From Quatrionicoccus australiensis (lineage in GTDB: Bacteria > Pseudomonadota > Gammaproteobacteria > Burkholderiales > Rhodocyclaceae), in contig NZ_JAHBAH010000001.1 in the NCBI RefSeq assembly GCF_020510425.1, positions 744,001 through 808,000 of the forward strand: 64,000 nt of DNA, in the 5' to 3' direction. Below the pieces are notes generated by a model. That model saw nothing but the letters and a program-made list of their open reading frames with translations, was not told the DNA's origin and ran no database searches. Made by a program: the position numbers and the translations under genes. This document shows positions 44,146 to 53,464 of this stretch, in pieces; positions within the stretch are counted from its first letter, which is position 1, and each line of letters starts with the position of its first letter.

Positions 44146-45045
44146 TCAAGCGCTGCCTTCAACCTCCTCCTTGGCAGCCAGCCCGGCCCGCCATTCGATG
44201 AAGGACTTGATGACCAGGGTCAGCAAGGCGAGGATGGCGAGCAGAGAGGCCACGGCGAAGGCCGCCGCAAACTTGTACTCGCTGTAGATAATCTCGATGT
44301 GCAACGGCATGGTGTTGGTTTCGCCGCGGATATGCCCGGAGACGACCGATACTGCGCCGAACTCGCCCATGGCCCGCGCGTTGCACAGGATCACGCCGTA
44401 GAGCAGCCCCCATTTGACGTTGGGAATTGTGACATGCCAGAAAGTCTGCCAGCCCGAAGCACCCAGAACGGTCGACGCTTCCTCCTCGTCCTTTCCTTGC
44501 GCTTCCATGAGCGGGATCAGCTCACGGGCGACGAAGGGGAAGGTCACGAAGATGGTGGCCAGAACGATACCGGGCACGGCAAAAACAACTTTCATGTCGT
44601 GATCGATGAACCACGGCCCCAGCCAGCTGGTCCGCCCGAAGATCAGGACGTAGATCAAACCGGCGACGACCGGCGACACCGAGAACGGCAGGTCGATCAG
44701 CGTGATCAGAAAGGACTTGCCGGGAAAATCGAACTTGGCGATTGCCCAGGCCGCAGCCACACCGAAGACGAGATTGAGCGGCACCGCGATCAGTGCCGCG
44801 GTCAGCGTCAGCCTGACTGCACTCAGCGCATCCGGCTCGACGAGCGCGGCGACATAGGCATCCCAGCCTTTGCGCAGCCCCTCGTAGAAGACCACGATCA
44901 GCGGCAGGAGCAGGAAAAGCGTGAAGAAGGTCAGCGAGATGCCGATGATGGTCCATTTGACCCAGGCGCTTTCGCGCGTCGCCGGGTTGTTTTCGTAACG
45001 CTCGGCATGCGCCTGCGTCAGGTGGAGGGAAATTGCGCCAGCCAT
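44146..45045 (-). CDS. cysW: Sulfate/thiosulfate ABC transporter permease CysW
   Basis: 299-residue inner-membrane permease. The start at 45045, one base after the cysT stop, gives [21 protein letters not shown]. Six helices, with the first at about 30-52 ([22 protein letters not shown]) and the permease coupling loop [26 protein letters not shown] (two parts) near 195-220. [20 protein letters not shown] is the diagnostic CysW segment. It pairs with CysT; the ATPase CysA is not encoded here. Confidence 0.94.
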   Translation of the reverse strand: MAGAISLHLTQAHAERYENNPATRESAWVKWTIIGISLTFFTLFLLLPLIVVFYEGLRKGWDAYVAALVEPDALSAVRLTLTAALIAVPLNLVFGVAAAWAIAKFDFPGKSFLITLIDLPFSVSPVVAGLIYVLIFGRTSWLGPWFIDHDMKVVFAVPGIVLATIFVTFPFVARELIPLMEAQGKDEEEASTVLGASGWQTFWHVTIPNVKWGLLYGVILCNARAMGEFGAVSVVSGHIRGETNTMPLHIEIIYSEYKFAAAFAVASLLAILALLTLVIKSFIEWRAGLAAKEEVEGSA

Positions 45046-45046
45046 G

Positions 45047-45874
45047 TTATTTCGACTTTCCGGTACGTTTGGCCGTCCATGCCTGGAGGCTGTTGATGGC
45101 AATCAGGAGAACGAAGGAAACGACCAGCATGACCGTGGCGATTGCCGTGGCGCCGCGGTAGTCGTATTGCTCCAGCTTGGAGATGATCATCAGCGGCGTG
45201 ATTTCCGAAACCATCGGGATATTGCCGGCAATGAAGATCACCGAACCGTATTCGCCAACAGCACGCGCGAAGGACAGCGCGAAGCCGGTCAGCAGCGCCG
45301 GGAACAGCGTCGGAAAAATCACCTGACGGATGGTCTGCCAGCGATTGGCGCCGAGGCTGCTCGCCGCCTCCTCGATCTCGACCTCGAGATCCTCGAGCAC
45401 CGGCTGCACCGTGCGTACAACGAACGGCAGGCCGATGAAGACCAGGGCCAGCAATACGCCGAGCGGCGTGAAAGCGACCTTGATGCCGAGCGGCTCGACG
45501 ATACTACCGATCCAGCCGTTGCCGGCCCACAGCGCGGTCAGCGCGATGCCGGCGACGGCGGTAGGCAATGCGAACGGCAGGTCAACCAGGGAATCGACGA
45601 TCTTCTTGCCGGGAAAGGTGTAGCGCACCAGGCTCCAGGCGAGCAGCAGGCCGAACACGGCATTGATCGCGGCAGCCGCCAACGAAGCGCCGAAGGTCAG
45701 CTTGTAGGAAGCGACGACGCGCGGTGAGGTAACGACCACCCAGAACTGCTCGAGGCTCAGTTCGGCCGCCTTGATGAATACCGCCGACAGCGGAATCAGG
45801 ACGATCAGCGACAGCCAGGTCAGCGTGTAGCCGAGGGAAAGATTGAAACCGGGCAAGGCATTGCGATTACTCAT
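45047..45874 (-). CDS. cysT: Sulfate/thiosulfate ABC transporter permease CysT (CysU)
   Basis: 275-residue permease. The start at 45874 gives [20 protein letters not shown]; a longer frame from 45967 lacks family similarity at its start. Six membrane helices; coupling loop [23 protein letters not shown] (about 165-187) and the family segment [21 protein letters not shown] (split: [19 protein letters not shown]). One base separates it from cysW. A terminator-like hairpin lies between it and the binding-protein gene upstream. Confidence 0.94.
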   Translation of the reverse strand: MSNRNALPGFNLSLGYTLTWLSLIVLIPLSAVFIKAAELSLEQFWVVVTSPRVVASYKLTFGASLAAAAINAVFGLLLAWSLVRYTFPGKKIVDSLVDLPFALPTAVAGIALTALWAGNGWIGSIVEPLGIKVAFTPLGVLLALVFIGLPFVVRTVQPVLEDLEVEIEEAASSLGANRWQTIRQVIFPTLFPALLTGFALSFARAVGEYGSVIFIAGNIPMVSEITPLMIISKLEQYDYRGATAIATVMLVVSFVLLIAINSLQAWTAKRTGKSK

Positions 45875-46097
45875 CGGTAAACCTCGCCGGGCGCGACAAA
45901 TCCTGTTTGCATGTAATGCTCCGAAAACACTGTTGGTGAGGCAGGAGCTTAGAGAGCGGCCCGGCAATCAATAACCAATTTATTCGTCTTTGCTTATTCC
46001 GATTGCTGCAATAAGAAAGCCGGCGCCCGCGCCGATGGCAAAAATGGCCCCAGCCAGCGGTCGACCGCTAAAAAAGCCGGCAATTTGCCGCAAAGAA

Positions 46098-46133
46098 AAG
46101 CCCCGACTGGCCAGGAACGACCGCTCGGGGCTT
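46098..46133 (-). terminator. Terminator or attenuator between sbp and cysT
   Basis: A stem formed by about 46099-46106 and 46125-46132 (GCCCCGA with TCGGGGC), long loop, followed on the minus strand by TTTTCTTT. Lying in the 301-bp gap between the binding-protein and permease genes, it probably keeps permease expression below that of the binding protein. The rest of the gap (45875-46097) shows nothing clear. Confidence 0.65.
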
Positions 46134-46175
46134 GCGCCGGGCGCAGCAAGGCGCCCGGCTATCCAGCGTGTTTTC

Positions 46176-47180
46176 TTACTTGACGTAGATCTGGTCGAAC
46201 ACGCCACCATCGCCAAAATGAGTCTTCTGGGCATTGGTCCAGCCACCGAACTCCTTGTCGATGGAGAACAACTTGACGTTGGCAAACTGTTTGGCAAACT
46301 TGGCAGCAACCTTCTTGTCAGTCGGACGATAGTAGTTCTTGCCTGCAATTTCCTGACCTTCCGGCGAATACAGGTAGTTCAGGTACTCGGTGGCAACCTT
46401 GCGGGTGCCCTTCTTGTCGACGATCTTGTCGACCACGGCAACCGGCGGCTCAGCCAGGATGGAAACAGACGGCGTCACGATTTCGAACTTGTCCGGACCG
46501 AGTTCCTTGAGCGACAGGTAGGCTTCGTTTTCCCAGGCGATCAGTACGTCGCCGATACCGCGCTCGACGAAGGTGGTCGTCGAACCACGGGCGCCGGAGT
46601 CGAGGACCTTGACGTTGCCGTAGATCTTCTTGACGAATTCCTTGGCGGTCGCATCGCTGCCACCCTTCAGGTTCTTGGCGTAAGCCCAGGCAGCCAGGTA
46701 GTTCCAGCGGGCACCGCCGGAGGTCTTCGGATTCGGGGTAATGACTTCGACACCCGGCTTGGCCAGGTCAGCCCAGTCCTTGATGCCCTTCGGGTTGCCC
46801 TTGCGGACCAGCAGCACGATGGTGGAAGTGTACGGCGAGGCATTCAGCGGCAGCTTCTTTTGCCAATCCTTGGCGAGCAGGCCGGCTTCGGCGACTTCGT
46901 CGATATCGTAGGCGAGCGCCAGAGTCACGACGTCAGCATCCAGACCATCGATGACAGCACGCGCCTGCTTGCCGGAGCCGCCGTGCGAAGCCTTGATATT
47001 GACCGTTTCACCGGTCTTGGCTTTCCAGTGCTTGGCAAAGGCGGCGTTATATTCCTGATAGAGTTCGCGCGTCGGATCGTAGGAAACGTTGAGCAGATTG
47101 ACGTCGGCGAAGGCATTGCTGCCGAAAGCCAGACCAAGGGCCAGAGCAATCAGGCCGCGGCGGGTAGTGTTGAAGCGCAT
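46176..47180 (-). CDS. sbp: Periplasmic sulfate-binding protein
   Basis: 334-residue solute-binding protein. Signal peptide ends [11 protein letters not shown]. Family motifs: [20 protein letters not shown] (about 28-47), [16 protein letters not shown] (about 64-79), [16 protein letters not shown] and [16 protein letters not shown]. These include the sulfate-binding SGG and helix N-termini. It precedes cysT and cysW on the same strand, supplying sulfate or thiosulfate for cysteine synthesis. Confidence 0.95.
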   Translation of the reverse strand: MRFNTTRRGLIALALGLAFGSNAFADVNLLNVSYDPTRELYQEYNAAFAKHWKAKTGETVNIKASHGGSGKQARAVIDGLDADVVTLALAYDIDEVAEAGLLAKDWQKKLPLNASPYTSTIVLLVRKGNPKGIKDWADLAKPGVEVITPNPKTSGGARWNYLAAWAYAKNLKGGSDATAKEFVKKIYGNVKVLDSGARGSTTTFVERGIGDVLIAWENEAYLSLKELGPDKFEIVTPSVSILAEPPVAVVDKIVDKKGTRKVATEYLNYLYSPEGQEIAGKNYYRPTDKKVAAKFAKQFANVKLFSIDKEFGGWTNAQKTHFGDGGVFDQIYVK

Positions 47181-47490
47181 TTGCGAAAGTCCCGTTGAGT
47201 TATGGAGACCTCAATTTACGAAAGGCGGGCCAACGCGGGAACGACGTTATTTTTATTTGGTTATGCATTGGCGGGCAAATCGCCATCGGCCGGCCCGCAG
47301 TGCCGCTCGGCCAGACCAGCCGAACAGGCTGGAATATCCGACAAATCGCTGATATCGACCCAAGCCGGCAGGCTTCCATCGATATAAAAAACAAGTCATT
47401 GGCATTTTTTCTCCGGCAAAGATAATGACATCGCATTGCCGCGCTGCAAGCCGGGCGCCGCGATCAGTCACCCAACCCCAGGAGATCCCC
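47181..47490. promoter_or_regulatory. Divergent region between sbp and the phasin gene
   Basis: 310 bp. For the phasin gene, TTGGCA (47399-47404) and GATAAT (47421-47426) with 16-bp spacing form a plausible sigma-70 promoter. An inverted GTCATT/AATGAC pair (47395-47400 and 47424-47429) overlaps it. The AT-rich patch at 47243-47270 upstream of sbp could hold a CysB-type activator site, since sulfate transport genes are usually CysB-controlled; this is inference. Confidence 0.5.
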
Positions 47491-48051
47491 ATGAGCACGC
47501 CATCCCTTGTTGAACATATCAGTTCGGCCAACCAGTCCACGCTCGACATCAGCCACGCGCTGTTGAAAAATGCGCTCGACAGCGTCGACCAGTTCAATGC
47601 GCTATCCCTTGCCTTCGCGCGCAACATCCTCGCCGAACAAGTTGATGCCGGCAAGAAACTGCTCGCTGCACGCACGCTGCCCGAGCTGTTTGCCTTGCCC
47701 GGCGCCTTGCTCCAGCCGCAGTTCGAGCATTTCATCGCCTTCGTGCGCGGCAGCCAGGAAATCGCCGGCGACGCCCGGAGCGAACTACTTCAGTTGCTGG
47801 AAAGCCGGCATGGCGAACTGAACCAGTCACTGACCTCGGCGCTCGAGCATTACGGCAAAACCAGCGGCAATTCCGAGATCGCGCTGGCCGCGGTGAAGTC
47901 GGCCATCTCGGCTGCCAATTCGGCATTTGAAAATACCAGCCGGGCAGTGCGCCAAGTCGCCAACCTGGCCGACAGCAACCTCAGCGCCGCCACCACGAGC
48001 GCGGTGCGTAGTACCGGCACCACCAGCCAGACCCGCAAGAAGGCGGCCTAA
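47491..48051 (+). CDS. Phasin family protein
   Basis: 186-residue helical granule-associated protein that coats polyhydroxyalkanoate granules. RBS AGGAGA 7 bp before the ATG at 47491. The phasin signature covers residues about 5-120 (HISSANQSTLDISHALLKNALDSVDQFNALS in pieces; AARTLPELFALPGALLQPQFEH is typical). The Ala/Ser-rich C-terminus ends TSQTRKKAA. The presence of a phasin implies PHA storage in this organism. Confidence 0.9.
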   Translation: MSTPSLVEHISSANQSTLDISHALLKNALDSVDQFNALSLAFARNILAEQVDAGKKLLAARTLPELFALPGALLQPQFEHFIAFVRGSQEIAGDARSELLQLLESRHGELNQSLTSALEHYGKTSGNSEIALAAVKSAISAANSAFENTSRAVRQVANLADSNLSAATTSAVRSTGTTSQTRKKAA

Positions 48052-48059
48052 AGCCGAGC

Positions 48060-48090
48060 GGTGGCGGCGCGGCCGACCCGCCGCCACCTT
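48060..48090 (+). terminator. GC-rich hairpin after the phasin gene
   Basis: 10-bp perfect stem (48060-48069 with 48079-48088), 9-nt loop, followed only by TTCT, so it is a weak-tract terminator. Confidence 0.55.
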
Positions 48091-48229
48091 CTATGCATAT
48101 GCCGCAGCAATGGTAAGCAAGGAAGAAGCGAATCGTTCACCACACCGTCCCTGCCCCATAAAATCCCGCCCCAATACGCTGGCACCCCTGTCGGCAAGCC
48201 GCCCGGAATCCGACCAAAAAAGGGACACC

Positions 48230-49066
48230 ATGCCACTCAGCGACCTCGTCAGAACACTCAACGCCCCCAGCGGGGTCTTTCCCCGGCATTACTCGCGCTC
48301 CGGCCTGGATCAGCCATTCGTCGCAGTCGATGGCCGGGTCTTCCTGCACTACGCCAACATTCGCATCGATTCGGTTTTTCTGCCCGTAATCGAGACAGCG
48401 AGTGGCAAACAGCATGGGCATGTCGCCTCATTTCAGGCCATCGGCCTGAAGAACCGGATCCCGCTGCTGCCGGAAGCGCTCTTTGCGCTGCCGACCGATG
48501 ACGAAGAGTTCGTTTATCTCGATCGCCTGCTGCGCACACTGCACGCGCTGAACTACCTGACCCGGCCAACGCGCGGCAATCTGCTGCTCAAGGTGCATAC
48601 CCGGCATGTGCTCAGCGTACCAGCCCATCATGGCCTCGCCTTCGAGGAAATCCTGCGCCCCTGCGGCCTGTTCCCCGAACAGGTCACGCTGGAAATCAAC
48701 GCCGATGCAATCAGTGACACGGCACACCTGATCCGCGCCGTCACCAGCTACCGCTCGCGTGGCTATGGCATTGCGATCAGCAATCTCGGCCGCACCCGGC
48801 TCGACTACACCTTGCTGCGCGAACTACAGCCCGACATCGTCCGCCTCGATGCCAGCCTGCTCACCGAATCACCGCAAGTGCTACGCATCATCGAAAGCCT
48901 GCGCCAGCTTCCTTGCCGCGTATTAATCGAAGGCAAGGACATCGCTCAACTCAGCCTGCCTGACCTGGCTACGGAAATCGACCTGCTGCAGGCCAATGCG
49001 CCCACCCTCAAGCTTTTACAGCGGCAACCTGAAACCAGCGCAAAAAGCATTCGCGATGCCGCCTGA
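48230..49066 (+). CDS. Degenerate EAL-domain protein
   Basis: 278-residue cytosolic protein with an EAL-like (cyclic-di-GMP phosphodiesterase) fold but without its catalytic residues. LEINADAI (about residue 158) stands where active enzymes have LEITE; SNLGRTRLDYTLLRELQPDIVRLD (two parts) matches the DDFGTGYSSL...DxIKID stretch with Asp-Asp replaced by Ser-Asn; VLIEGKDIAQL matches the VIAEGVE helix. The N-terminal EAL signature itself is not visible. Probably a non-catalytic sensor or protein-binding domain. Start at 48230 with AGGGAC RBS. It follows the phasin gene by 178 bp. Confidence 0.72.
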   Translation: MPLSDLVRTLNAPSGVFPRHYSRSGLDQPFVAVDGRVFLHYANIRIDSVFLPVIETASGKQHGHVASFQAIGLKNRIPLLPEALFALPTDDEEFVYLDRLLRTLHALNYLTRPTRGNLLLKVHTRHVLSVPAHHGLAFEEILRPCGLFPEQVTLEINADAISDTAHLIRAVTSYRSRGYGIAISNLGRTRLDYTLLRELQPDIVRLDASLLTESPQVLRIIESLRQLPCRVLIEGKDIAQLSLPDLATEIDLLQANAPTLKLLQRQPETSAKSIRDAA

Positions 49067-49214
49067 GTCGTTTTGGGCAGCGGCTCACCTGCCAACCGCT
49101 CAAGGCCAAGACAGGCAACCGGCCGAAGACTGTTACCCGCCAGTCACCCCGAACCTGTCAAAACCCCAATAGCAGCGCCAGACGATTACAACTACGCTGG
49201 TTGATTTCAGGCCA

Positions 49215-49250
49215 ACAAAAAACCCGCCGAGCCTTGCGCTGAGCGGGTTT
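49215..49250 (-). terminator. Terminator of tRNA-Val, possibly bidirectional
   Basis: Stem from about 49221-49227 and 49243-49250, 15-nt loop. On the minus strand it is followed by TTTTTTG, as expected for tRNA-Val; on the plus strand CTGTTTTC follows, so it may also end the EAL-domain gene transcript. Confidence 0.75.
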
Positions 49251-49265
49251 CTGTTTTCTCGAAAG

Positions 49266-49340
49266 TGGTGGGCGGTACTGGGATCGAACCAGTGACCCCT
49301 GCCGTGTGAAGGCAGTGCTCTACCGCTGAGCTAACCGCCC
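49266..49340 (-). tRNA. tRNA-Val (anticodon CAC)
   Basis: 75 nt including encoded CCA. 7-bp acceptor stem (49334-49340 with 49270-49276), anticodon loop TTCACAC giving CAC, T-loop GGTTCGATCCC. Read on the minus strand. Confidence 0.95.
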
Positions 49341-49355
49341 ACTTGAGAGGCGCGC

Positions 49356-49384
49356 ATTTAACCACAAGTCACGGGACGGGTCAA
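49356..49384 (-). promoter_or_regulatory. Sigma-70 promoter of tRNA-Val
   Basis: On the minus strand TTGACC (49379-49384) and TTAAAT (49356-49361) are 17 bp apart, upstream of the tRNA at a suitable distance. Confidence 0.7.
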
Positions 49385-49435
49385 ACGCGGGTCGGATAGA
49401 ATACCGCCTTTGTTTCCGTATAGATTCCGTATCCC

Positions 49436-50830
49436 ATGAAGCCTGTCCGCACCCGTTTTGCCCCCAGCCCCACCGGCTACCTGCACATTGGCGGCGCCCG
49501 CACCGCTCTCTTCTCCTGGGCCTTTGCCCGTCGCCACGGCGGCACTTTCGTGCTGCGCATCGAGGATACCGACGTCGCCCGCTCGACCCCGGAAGCCGTG
49601 CAGGCGATCATCGATGGCATGAACTGGCTGGGACTGGAACACGACGAAGGTCCGTTCTACCAGATGCAGCGCATGGAGCGTTACAAGGAAGTCATCCAGC
49701 AGATGCTGGCCAATGGCACCGCCTATTATTGCTATACGACGCGCGAAGAACTCGACGCGCTGCGTGCCGAGCAGGAAGCGAAGAAGGAAAAGCCGCGCTA
49801 CGACGGGCGCTGGCGTCCGGAAGCCGGCAAGACCCTGCCGCAACCGCCGGCCGATGTGCCGCCGGTTATCCGCTTCAAGAACCCGAAGGACGGCGTCGTC
49901 GCCTGGGACGACCAGGTCAAGGGCCGCATCGAGATCGCCAATGGCGAGCTCGACGACCTGATCATCGCCCGCGCCGACGGCACGCCGACCTATAACTTCT
50001 GCGTCTGCGTCGACGACTGGGACATGGGCATCACCCACGTCATCCGCGGCGACGACCACGTCAATAACACGCCGCGCCAGATCAACATCCTCGCTGCGCT
50101 GGGCGCCGAAGTGCCGCAATACGCCCACCTTTCGATGATCCTCGGCGACGATGGCGCCAAGCTGTCGAAGCGTCATGGCGCGGTCTCGGTCATGCAGTAC
50201 GACGAAGACGGCTTCCTGACCGAAGCCGTGATCAATTACCTGGCCCGCCTCGGCTGGTCGCACGGTGACGATGAAGTGTTCTCGCGCGAACAGTTCGTCG
50301 AGTGGTTCGACCTCGACCACATCACTGCCTCGGCCGCCCAGTTCAATACCGAAAAGCTGCTCTGGCTGAACCAGCACTACATGAAGCTGTTGCCGGCCGC
50401 CGAACTGGCTGCCAAGGTCCAGAGCCGCCTCGCTGCGCGTGGTGTTGATACGAGCGCCGGCCCCGATCTGGAAAAAGCCGTGGTTTTGTATGTCGACCGC
50501 TGCAATACGCTGAACGTGCTGGCCGATGCCGTCGAAGTGTTCTACAAGCCGGTCACGCCCAGCCCGGAACTGCTCGCCCAGCACCTGACCGACGAGATCA
50601 AGCCGGCCCTGGCCGATTTCGCAACCGGGATCGCCGGCGTGGCCTGGGAAATTCCGGCCATTTCGGCGCTGATCAAGGAAACAATCGCCAAGCACGGCCT
50701 CAAGATGCCGAAGCTGGCAATGCCCTTGCGTGCCCTGCTGGTGGGTCAGACGCAGACGCCTTCGGTCGATGCCGTGGTCGAACTGGTCGGTCGCGAACGC
50801 GCTTTGGCCAACCTGCAAAAATATCTCTGA
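49436..50830 (+). CDS. gltX: Glutamyl-tRNA synthetase
   Basis: 464-residue class I aminoacyl-tRNA synthetase charging tRNA-Glu. [19 protein letters not shown] (two parts; HIGH-type motif) lies at the N-terminus (about residues 7-25), RIEDTD follows at about 42, and [11 protein letters not shown] carries the KMSKS-type signature (about 242-252). The C-terminal anticodon-binding domain ends [17 protein letters not shown]. The length and motifs are standard. A tRNA cassette including two tRNA-Glu genes lies immediately downstream. Confidence 0.97.
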   Translation: MKPVRTRFAPSPTGYLHIGGARTALFSWAFARRHGGTFVLRIEDTDVARSTPEAVQAIIDGMNWLGLEHDEGPFYQMQRMERYKEVIQQMLANGTAYYCYTTREELDALRAEQEAKKEKPRYDGRWRPEAGKTLPQPPADVPPVIRFKNPKDGVVAWDDQVKGRIEIANGELDDLIIARADGTPTYNFCVCVDDWDMGITHVIRGDDHVNNTPRQINILAALGAEVPQYAHLSMILGDDGAKLSKRHGAVSVMQYDEDGFLTEAVINYLARLGWSHGDDEVFSREQFVEWFDLDHITASAAQFNTEKLLWLNQHYMKLLPAAELAAKVQSRLAARGVDTSAGPDLEKAVVLYVDRCNTLNVLADAVEVFYKPVTPSPELLAQHLTDEIKPALADFATGIAGVAWEIPAISALIKETIAKHGLKMPKLAMPLRALLVGQTQTPSVDAVVELVGRERALANLQKYL

Positions 50831-50847
50831 AAAATCGCGAAAGGCCC

Positions 50848-50876
50848 TTTACAAGGGGAAAGTCGATCCCTATAAT
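50848..50876 (+). promoter_or_regulatory. Near-consensus sigma-70 promoter of the tRNA cassette
   Basis: TTTACA (50848-50853) and a perfect TATAAT (50871-50876) are 17 bp apart; the first tRNA starts 19 bp later. Confidence 0.88.
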
Positions 50877-50894
50877 GCGGCCTTCTTTCGCGGC

Positions 50895-50970
<76 letters not shown>

Positions 50971-50994
50971 AAAGCGCGAAAGAAGATAGTCCGG

Positions 50995-51070
50995 GTCCCC
51001 ATCGTCTAGAGGCCTAGGACACCGCCCTTTCACGGCGGTAACTGGGGTTCGAATCCCCATGGGGACGCCA
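50995..51070 (+). tRNA. tRNA-Glu (anticodon TTC), copy 1
   Basis: 76 nt with encoded CCA. Acceptor GTCCCCA/TGGGGAC, anticodon loop CTTTCAC (TTC), T-loop GGTTCGAATCC. Confidence 0.96.
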
Positions 51071-51101
51071 AGAATTTGGCAGTAAAGAGTTAAGCAGCAC
51101 T

Positions 51102-51178
51102 GGAGTGGTAGTTCAGTTGGTTAGAATACCGGCCTGTCACGCCGGGGGTCGCGGGTTCGAGTCCCGTCCACTCCGCCA
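51102..51178 (+). tRNA. tRNA-Asp (anticodon GTC), copy 1
   Basis: 77 nt with encoded CCA. Acceptor GGAGTGG/CCACTCC, anticodon loop CTGTCAC (GTC), T-arm CGGGTTCGAGTCCCG. Confidence 0.96.
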
Positions 51179-51187
51179 ACTTTCAGA

Positions 51188-51212
51188 AATCGGATTCATC
51201 CGGTTTTGTTTT
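51188..51212 (+). terminator. Possible terminator between the two tRNA cassettes
   Basis: 7-bp stem (51188-51194 with 51199-51205, one T-G pair), 4-nt loop, followed by TTGTTTT. If active, the second cassette would need its own promoter in 51213-51278, where none is obvious. Confidence 0.5.
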
Positions 51213-51278
51213 ACGGGTTGAGACCTTCGGGTTGAAGTCCGGGTCGCAAGACCGAATGGTTCGGCTGTCTCTCCGAAT

Positions 51279-51354
<76 letters not shown>

Positions 51355-51389
51355 GATACCGAACCAGCCGCAGTAGATGTACCGTCCGG

Positions 51390-51465
51390 GTCCCCATCGT
51401 CTAGAGGCCTAGGACACCGCCCTTTCACGGCGGTAACTGGGGTTCGAATCCCCATGGGGACGCCA
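51390..51465 (+). tRNA. tRNA-Glu (anticodon TTC), copy 2
   Basis: 76 nt with encoded CCA; matches copy 1. Confidence 0.96.
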
Positions 51466-51495
51466 AGAATTTGGCAGTAAAGTTTTAGTAGTACT

Positions 51496-51572
51496 GGAGT
51501 GGTAGTTCAGTTGGTTAGAATACCGGCCTGTCACGCCGGGGGTCGCGGGTTCGAGTCCCGTCCACTCCGCCA
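51496..51572 (+). tRNA. tRNA-Asp (anticodon GTC), copy 2
   Basis: 77 nt with encoded CCA; matches copy 1. Confidence 0.96.
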
Positions 51573-51584
51573 ACATCATGAGAA

Positions 51585-51619
51585 AAGCCGTTGAAACCCT
51601 GTTTCAACGGCTTTTTTTC
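51585..51619 (+). terminator. Intrinsic terminator of the tRNA cassette
   Basis: A perfect stem of about 13 bp (51585-51597 with 51600-51612 region), very short loop, followed by TTTTTTTC on the plus strand. Confidence 0.88.
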
Positions 51620-51658
51620 GTTGGGCCGCCGGAAAAACCCCGCCGGCCCTCTCCCGCC

Positions 51659-52435
51659 TTACTTCTCGACGAAAGCGCGCTCGATCACGTAATCGCCGGC
51701 AACGCCGATGTGCGGCGAGATCTTGAAGCCGCGCGCATCGAGCATGGCCGCCGTATCGTTCAGCATGGCCGGGCTGCCACAGATCATGGCGCGATCGAAT
51801 TCCGGGTCGAGCGGCGGCTGACCGATATCAGCAAACAGCTTGCCGCTTTCGATCAGATCCGTGAGTCGACCTTCATTGCGGAAGGATTCGCGCGTCACGG
51901 TCGGGTAATAGATCAGCTTGTCGCTCGCCCAGTCGCCGAAGAACTCGTGCTTGACCAACTCTTCGGTGATGTAGTCGTGATAGGCCAGTTCATTGGTCCA
52001 GCGCACGCCGTGGATGAGGATGATCTTGTCGAAATTCTCGTAGGTTTCCGGATCGTGGATCAGGCTCATGAACGGCGCCAGGCCGGTGCCGGTGGCGAAC
52101 ATGAACAGGCGCTTGCCCGGTTTGAGATCGCGCAGCACCAGCGTGCCGGTCGGCTTGCGACTGACGATCAGCGGATCGCCCGGCTGCAGATGTTGCAGGC
52201 GCGAGGTCAGCGGCCCGTTCGCCACCTTGATGCTGAAGAACTCGAGATGCTCTTCGTGATTGGCACTGGCGATGCTGTAGGCACGGGTCAGCGGCCGACC
52301 GTTAACTTCAAGGCCGATCATCACGAACTGGCCGTTGATGAAGCGCAAACCGGGATCGCGCGTGGTGCGAAAGGAAAACAGCGTGTCGTTCCAGTGATGA
52401 ACGGAAAGTATCGTCTCGGTGGCGAGTGAGCTCAT
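51659..52435 (-). CDS. fpr: Ferredoxin/flavodoxin-NADP(+) reductase, bacterial subclass I
   Basis: 258-residue FAD enzyme moving electrons between NADPH and ferredoxin or flavodoxin, often in oxidative-stress defence. The start at 52435 gives MSSLATETILSVHHWND; an upstream ATG at 52474 is less likely. FAD motif RAYSIAS (about residues 48-54), NADP-binding FATGTGLAPFMSLIHD (about 110-125), CGSPAMLND (about 212-220), and the C-terminal AFVEK ending typical of subclass I. Divergent from a LysR regulator gene, as finR is from fprA in Pseudomonas. Confidence 0.94.
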   Translation of the reverse strand: MSSLATETILSVHHWNDTLFSFRTTRDPGLRFINGQFVMIGLEVNGRPLTRAYSIASANHEEHLEFFSIKVANGPLTSRLQHLQPGDPLIVSRKPTGTLVLRDLKPGKRLFMFATGTGLAPFMSLIHDPETYENFDKIILIHGVRWTNELAYHDYITEELVKHEFFGDWASDKLIYYPTVTRESFRNEGRLTDLIESGKLFADIGQPPLDPEFDRAMICGSPAMLNDTAAMLDARGFKISPHIGVAGDYVIERAFVEK

Positions 52436-52501
52436 GGCGGATATTCCTGATGCAAGGTTAATGCAAGCCATCATAGACTTCCCCGCTTAGTTACTTAAGC
52501 G

Positions 52502-52523
52502 GATAATTTCGATATCTGTTATC
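52502..52523. promoter_or_regulatory. Candidate LysR operator between fpr and the regulator gene
   Basis: Inverted repeat GATAA-N12-TTATC inside the 100-bp divergent gap. It contains the T-N11-A-type dyad expected for LysR regulators. It lies 13 bp before the regulator's start codon and about 67 bp before the fpr start, suggesting autoregulation and control of fpr. Inferred. Confidence 0.5.
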
Positions 52524-52535
52524 GGTTAAACAACT

Positions 52536-53456
52536 ATGCGTATCACGCTGCGCCAGCTCGAAATATTCACCGCCATTGCCGCCAGCGAAAACGTGTCGCG
52601 CGCCGCCGGGCAGCTCGCCATGTCGCAATCGGCGGCAAGCAGCGCCCTGGTCGAACTGGAGCGGCAATTCGACTGCCCGCTCTTCGACCGGATCGGCAAG
52701 TCGCTGCGCCTTAATGCGACCGGCCGCGGCCTGCTGCCACAAGCACGCGAAATCCTGGCGCGCGGCGCCGACATCGAGAGCTACCTGGCCGGCGGCACGC
52801 TCGGCCCGCTCGCCGTTGGCGCCACCCTGACCATAGGCAACTACCTGGCGACGCTGATCGTCGCCGAACATCTGCGCCGGCATCCCGCCTCGAAAGTTCA
52901 GCTGCGCGTTGCCAACACCAGCGCCATCATCGAACAGTTGCTGCATTTCGAACTCGACATCGGCCTGATCGAAGGCGAAGCCAGCCACCCCGATCTGCTG
53001 CTCGAAGCCTGGCTGGAGGACAGCCTGGTCGTCTTCTGCGCGCCGCAACATGCCCTGGCCAGTCACGGCATGGCGACGCCAGCCGAGCTTGCCGCGCAGC
53101 AATGGGTGGTGCGCGAGCACGGCTCCGGCACACGCGCCCTGTTCGACCGGGTGATCGGCAAGGCCCTGCCCGACCTGCGCATCCAGCTTGAACTGGAACA
53201 CACCGAAGCGATCAAGCGCGCCGTCGAATCCGGTCTTGGCATTGGCTGCCTGTCACGCCTGTCGCTGCGCGAAGCCTTCCGGCGCGGCAGCCTGGTCGAG
53301 ATCAAGACGCCCTTCGACCTGCGTCGCCATTTCTATTTCGCCCGGCATCGCCAACGCCACCTCAGCCCGGCGACGCAAAGCTTCATTGCACTGTGCCGCG
53401 AAACCAGCGGCACGGCGCACGACACCGATGCACTAACGCTGCCGTTTATCGGCTGA
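52536..53456 (+). CDS. LysR family transcriptional regulator
   Basis: 306-residue regulator. The N-terminal winged helix (residues about 1-60) shows LRQLEIFTAIAASENVSRAA, AMSQSAASSALVELERQF and LFDRIGKSLRL. The effector-binding domain runs about 88-295 (VGATLTIGNYLATLIVAEHL at its start). By position it is the likely regulator of the divergent fpr gene, comparable to FinR. The ligand or redox signal is unknown. Confidence 0.92.
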   Translation: MRITLRQLEIFTAIAASENVSRAAGQLAMSQSAASSALVELERQFDCPLFDRIGKSLRLNATGRGLLPQAREILARGADIESYLAGGTLGPLAVGATLTIGNYLATLIVAEHLRRHPASKVQLRVANTSAIIEQLLHFELDIGLIEGEASHPDLLLEAWLEDSLVVFCAPQHALASHGMATPAELAAQQWVVREHGSGTRALFDRVIGKALPDLRIQLELEHTEAIKRAVESGLGIGCLSRLSLREAFRRGSLVEIKTPFDLRRHFYFARHRQRHLSPATQSFIALCRETSGTAHDTDALTLPFIG

Positions 53457-53464
53457 GCCAGCGG

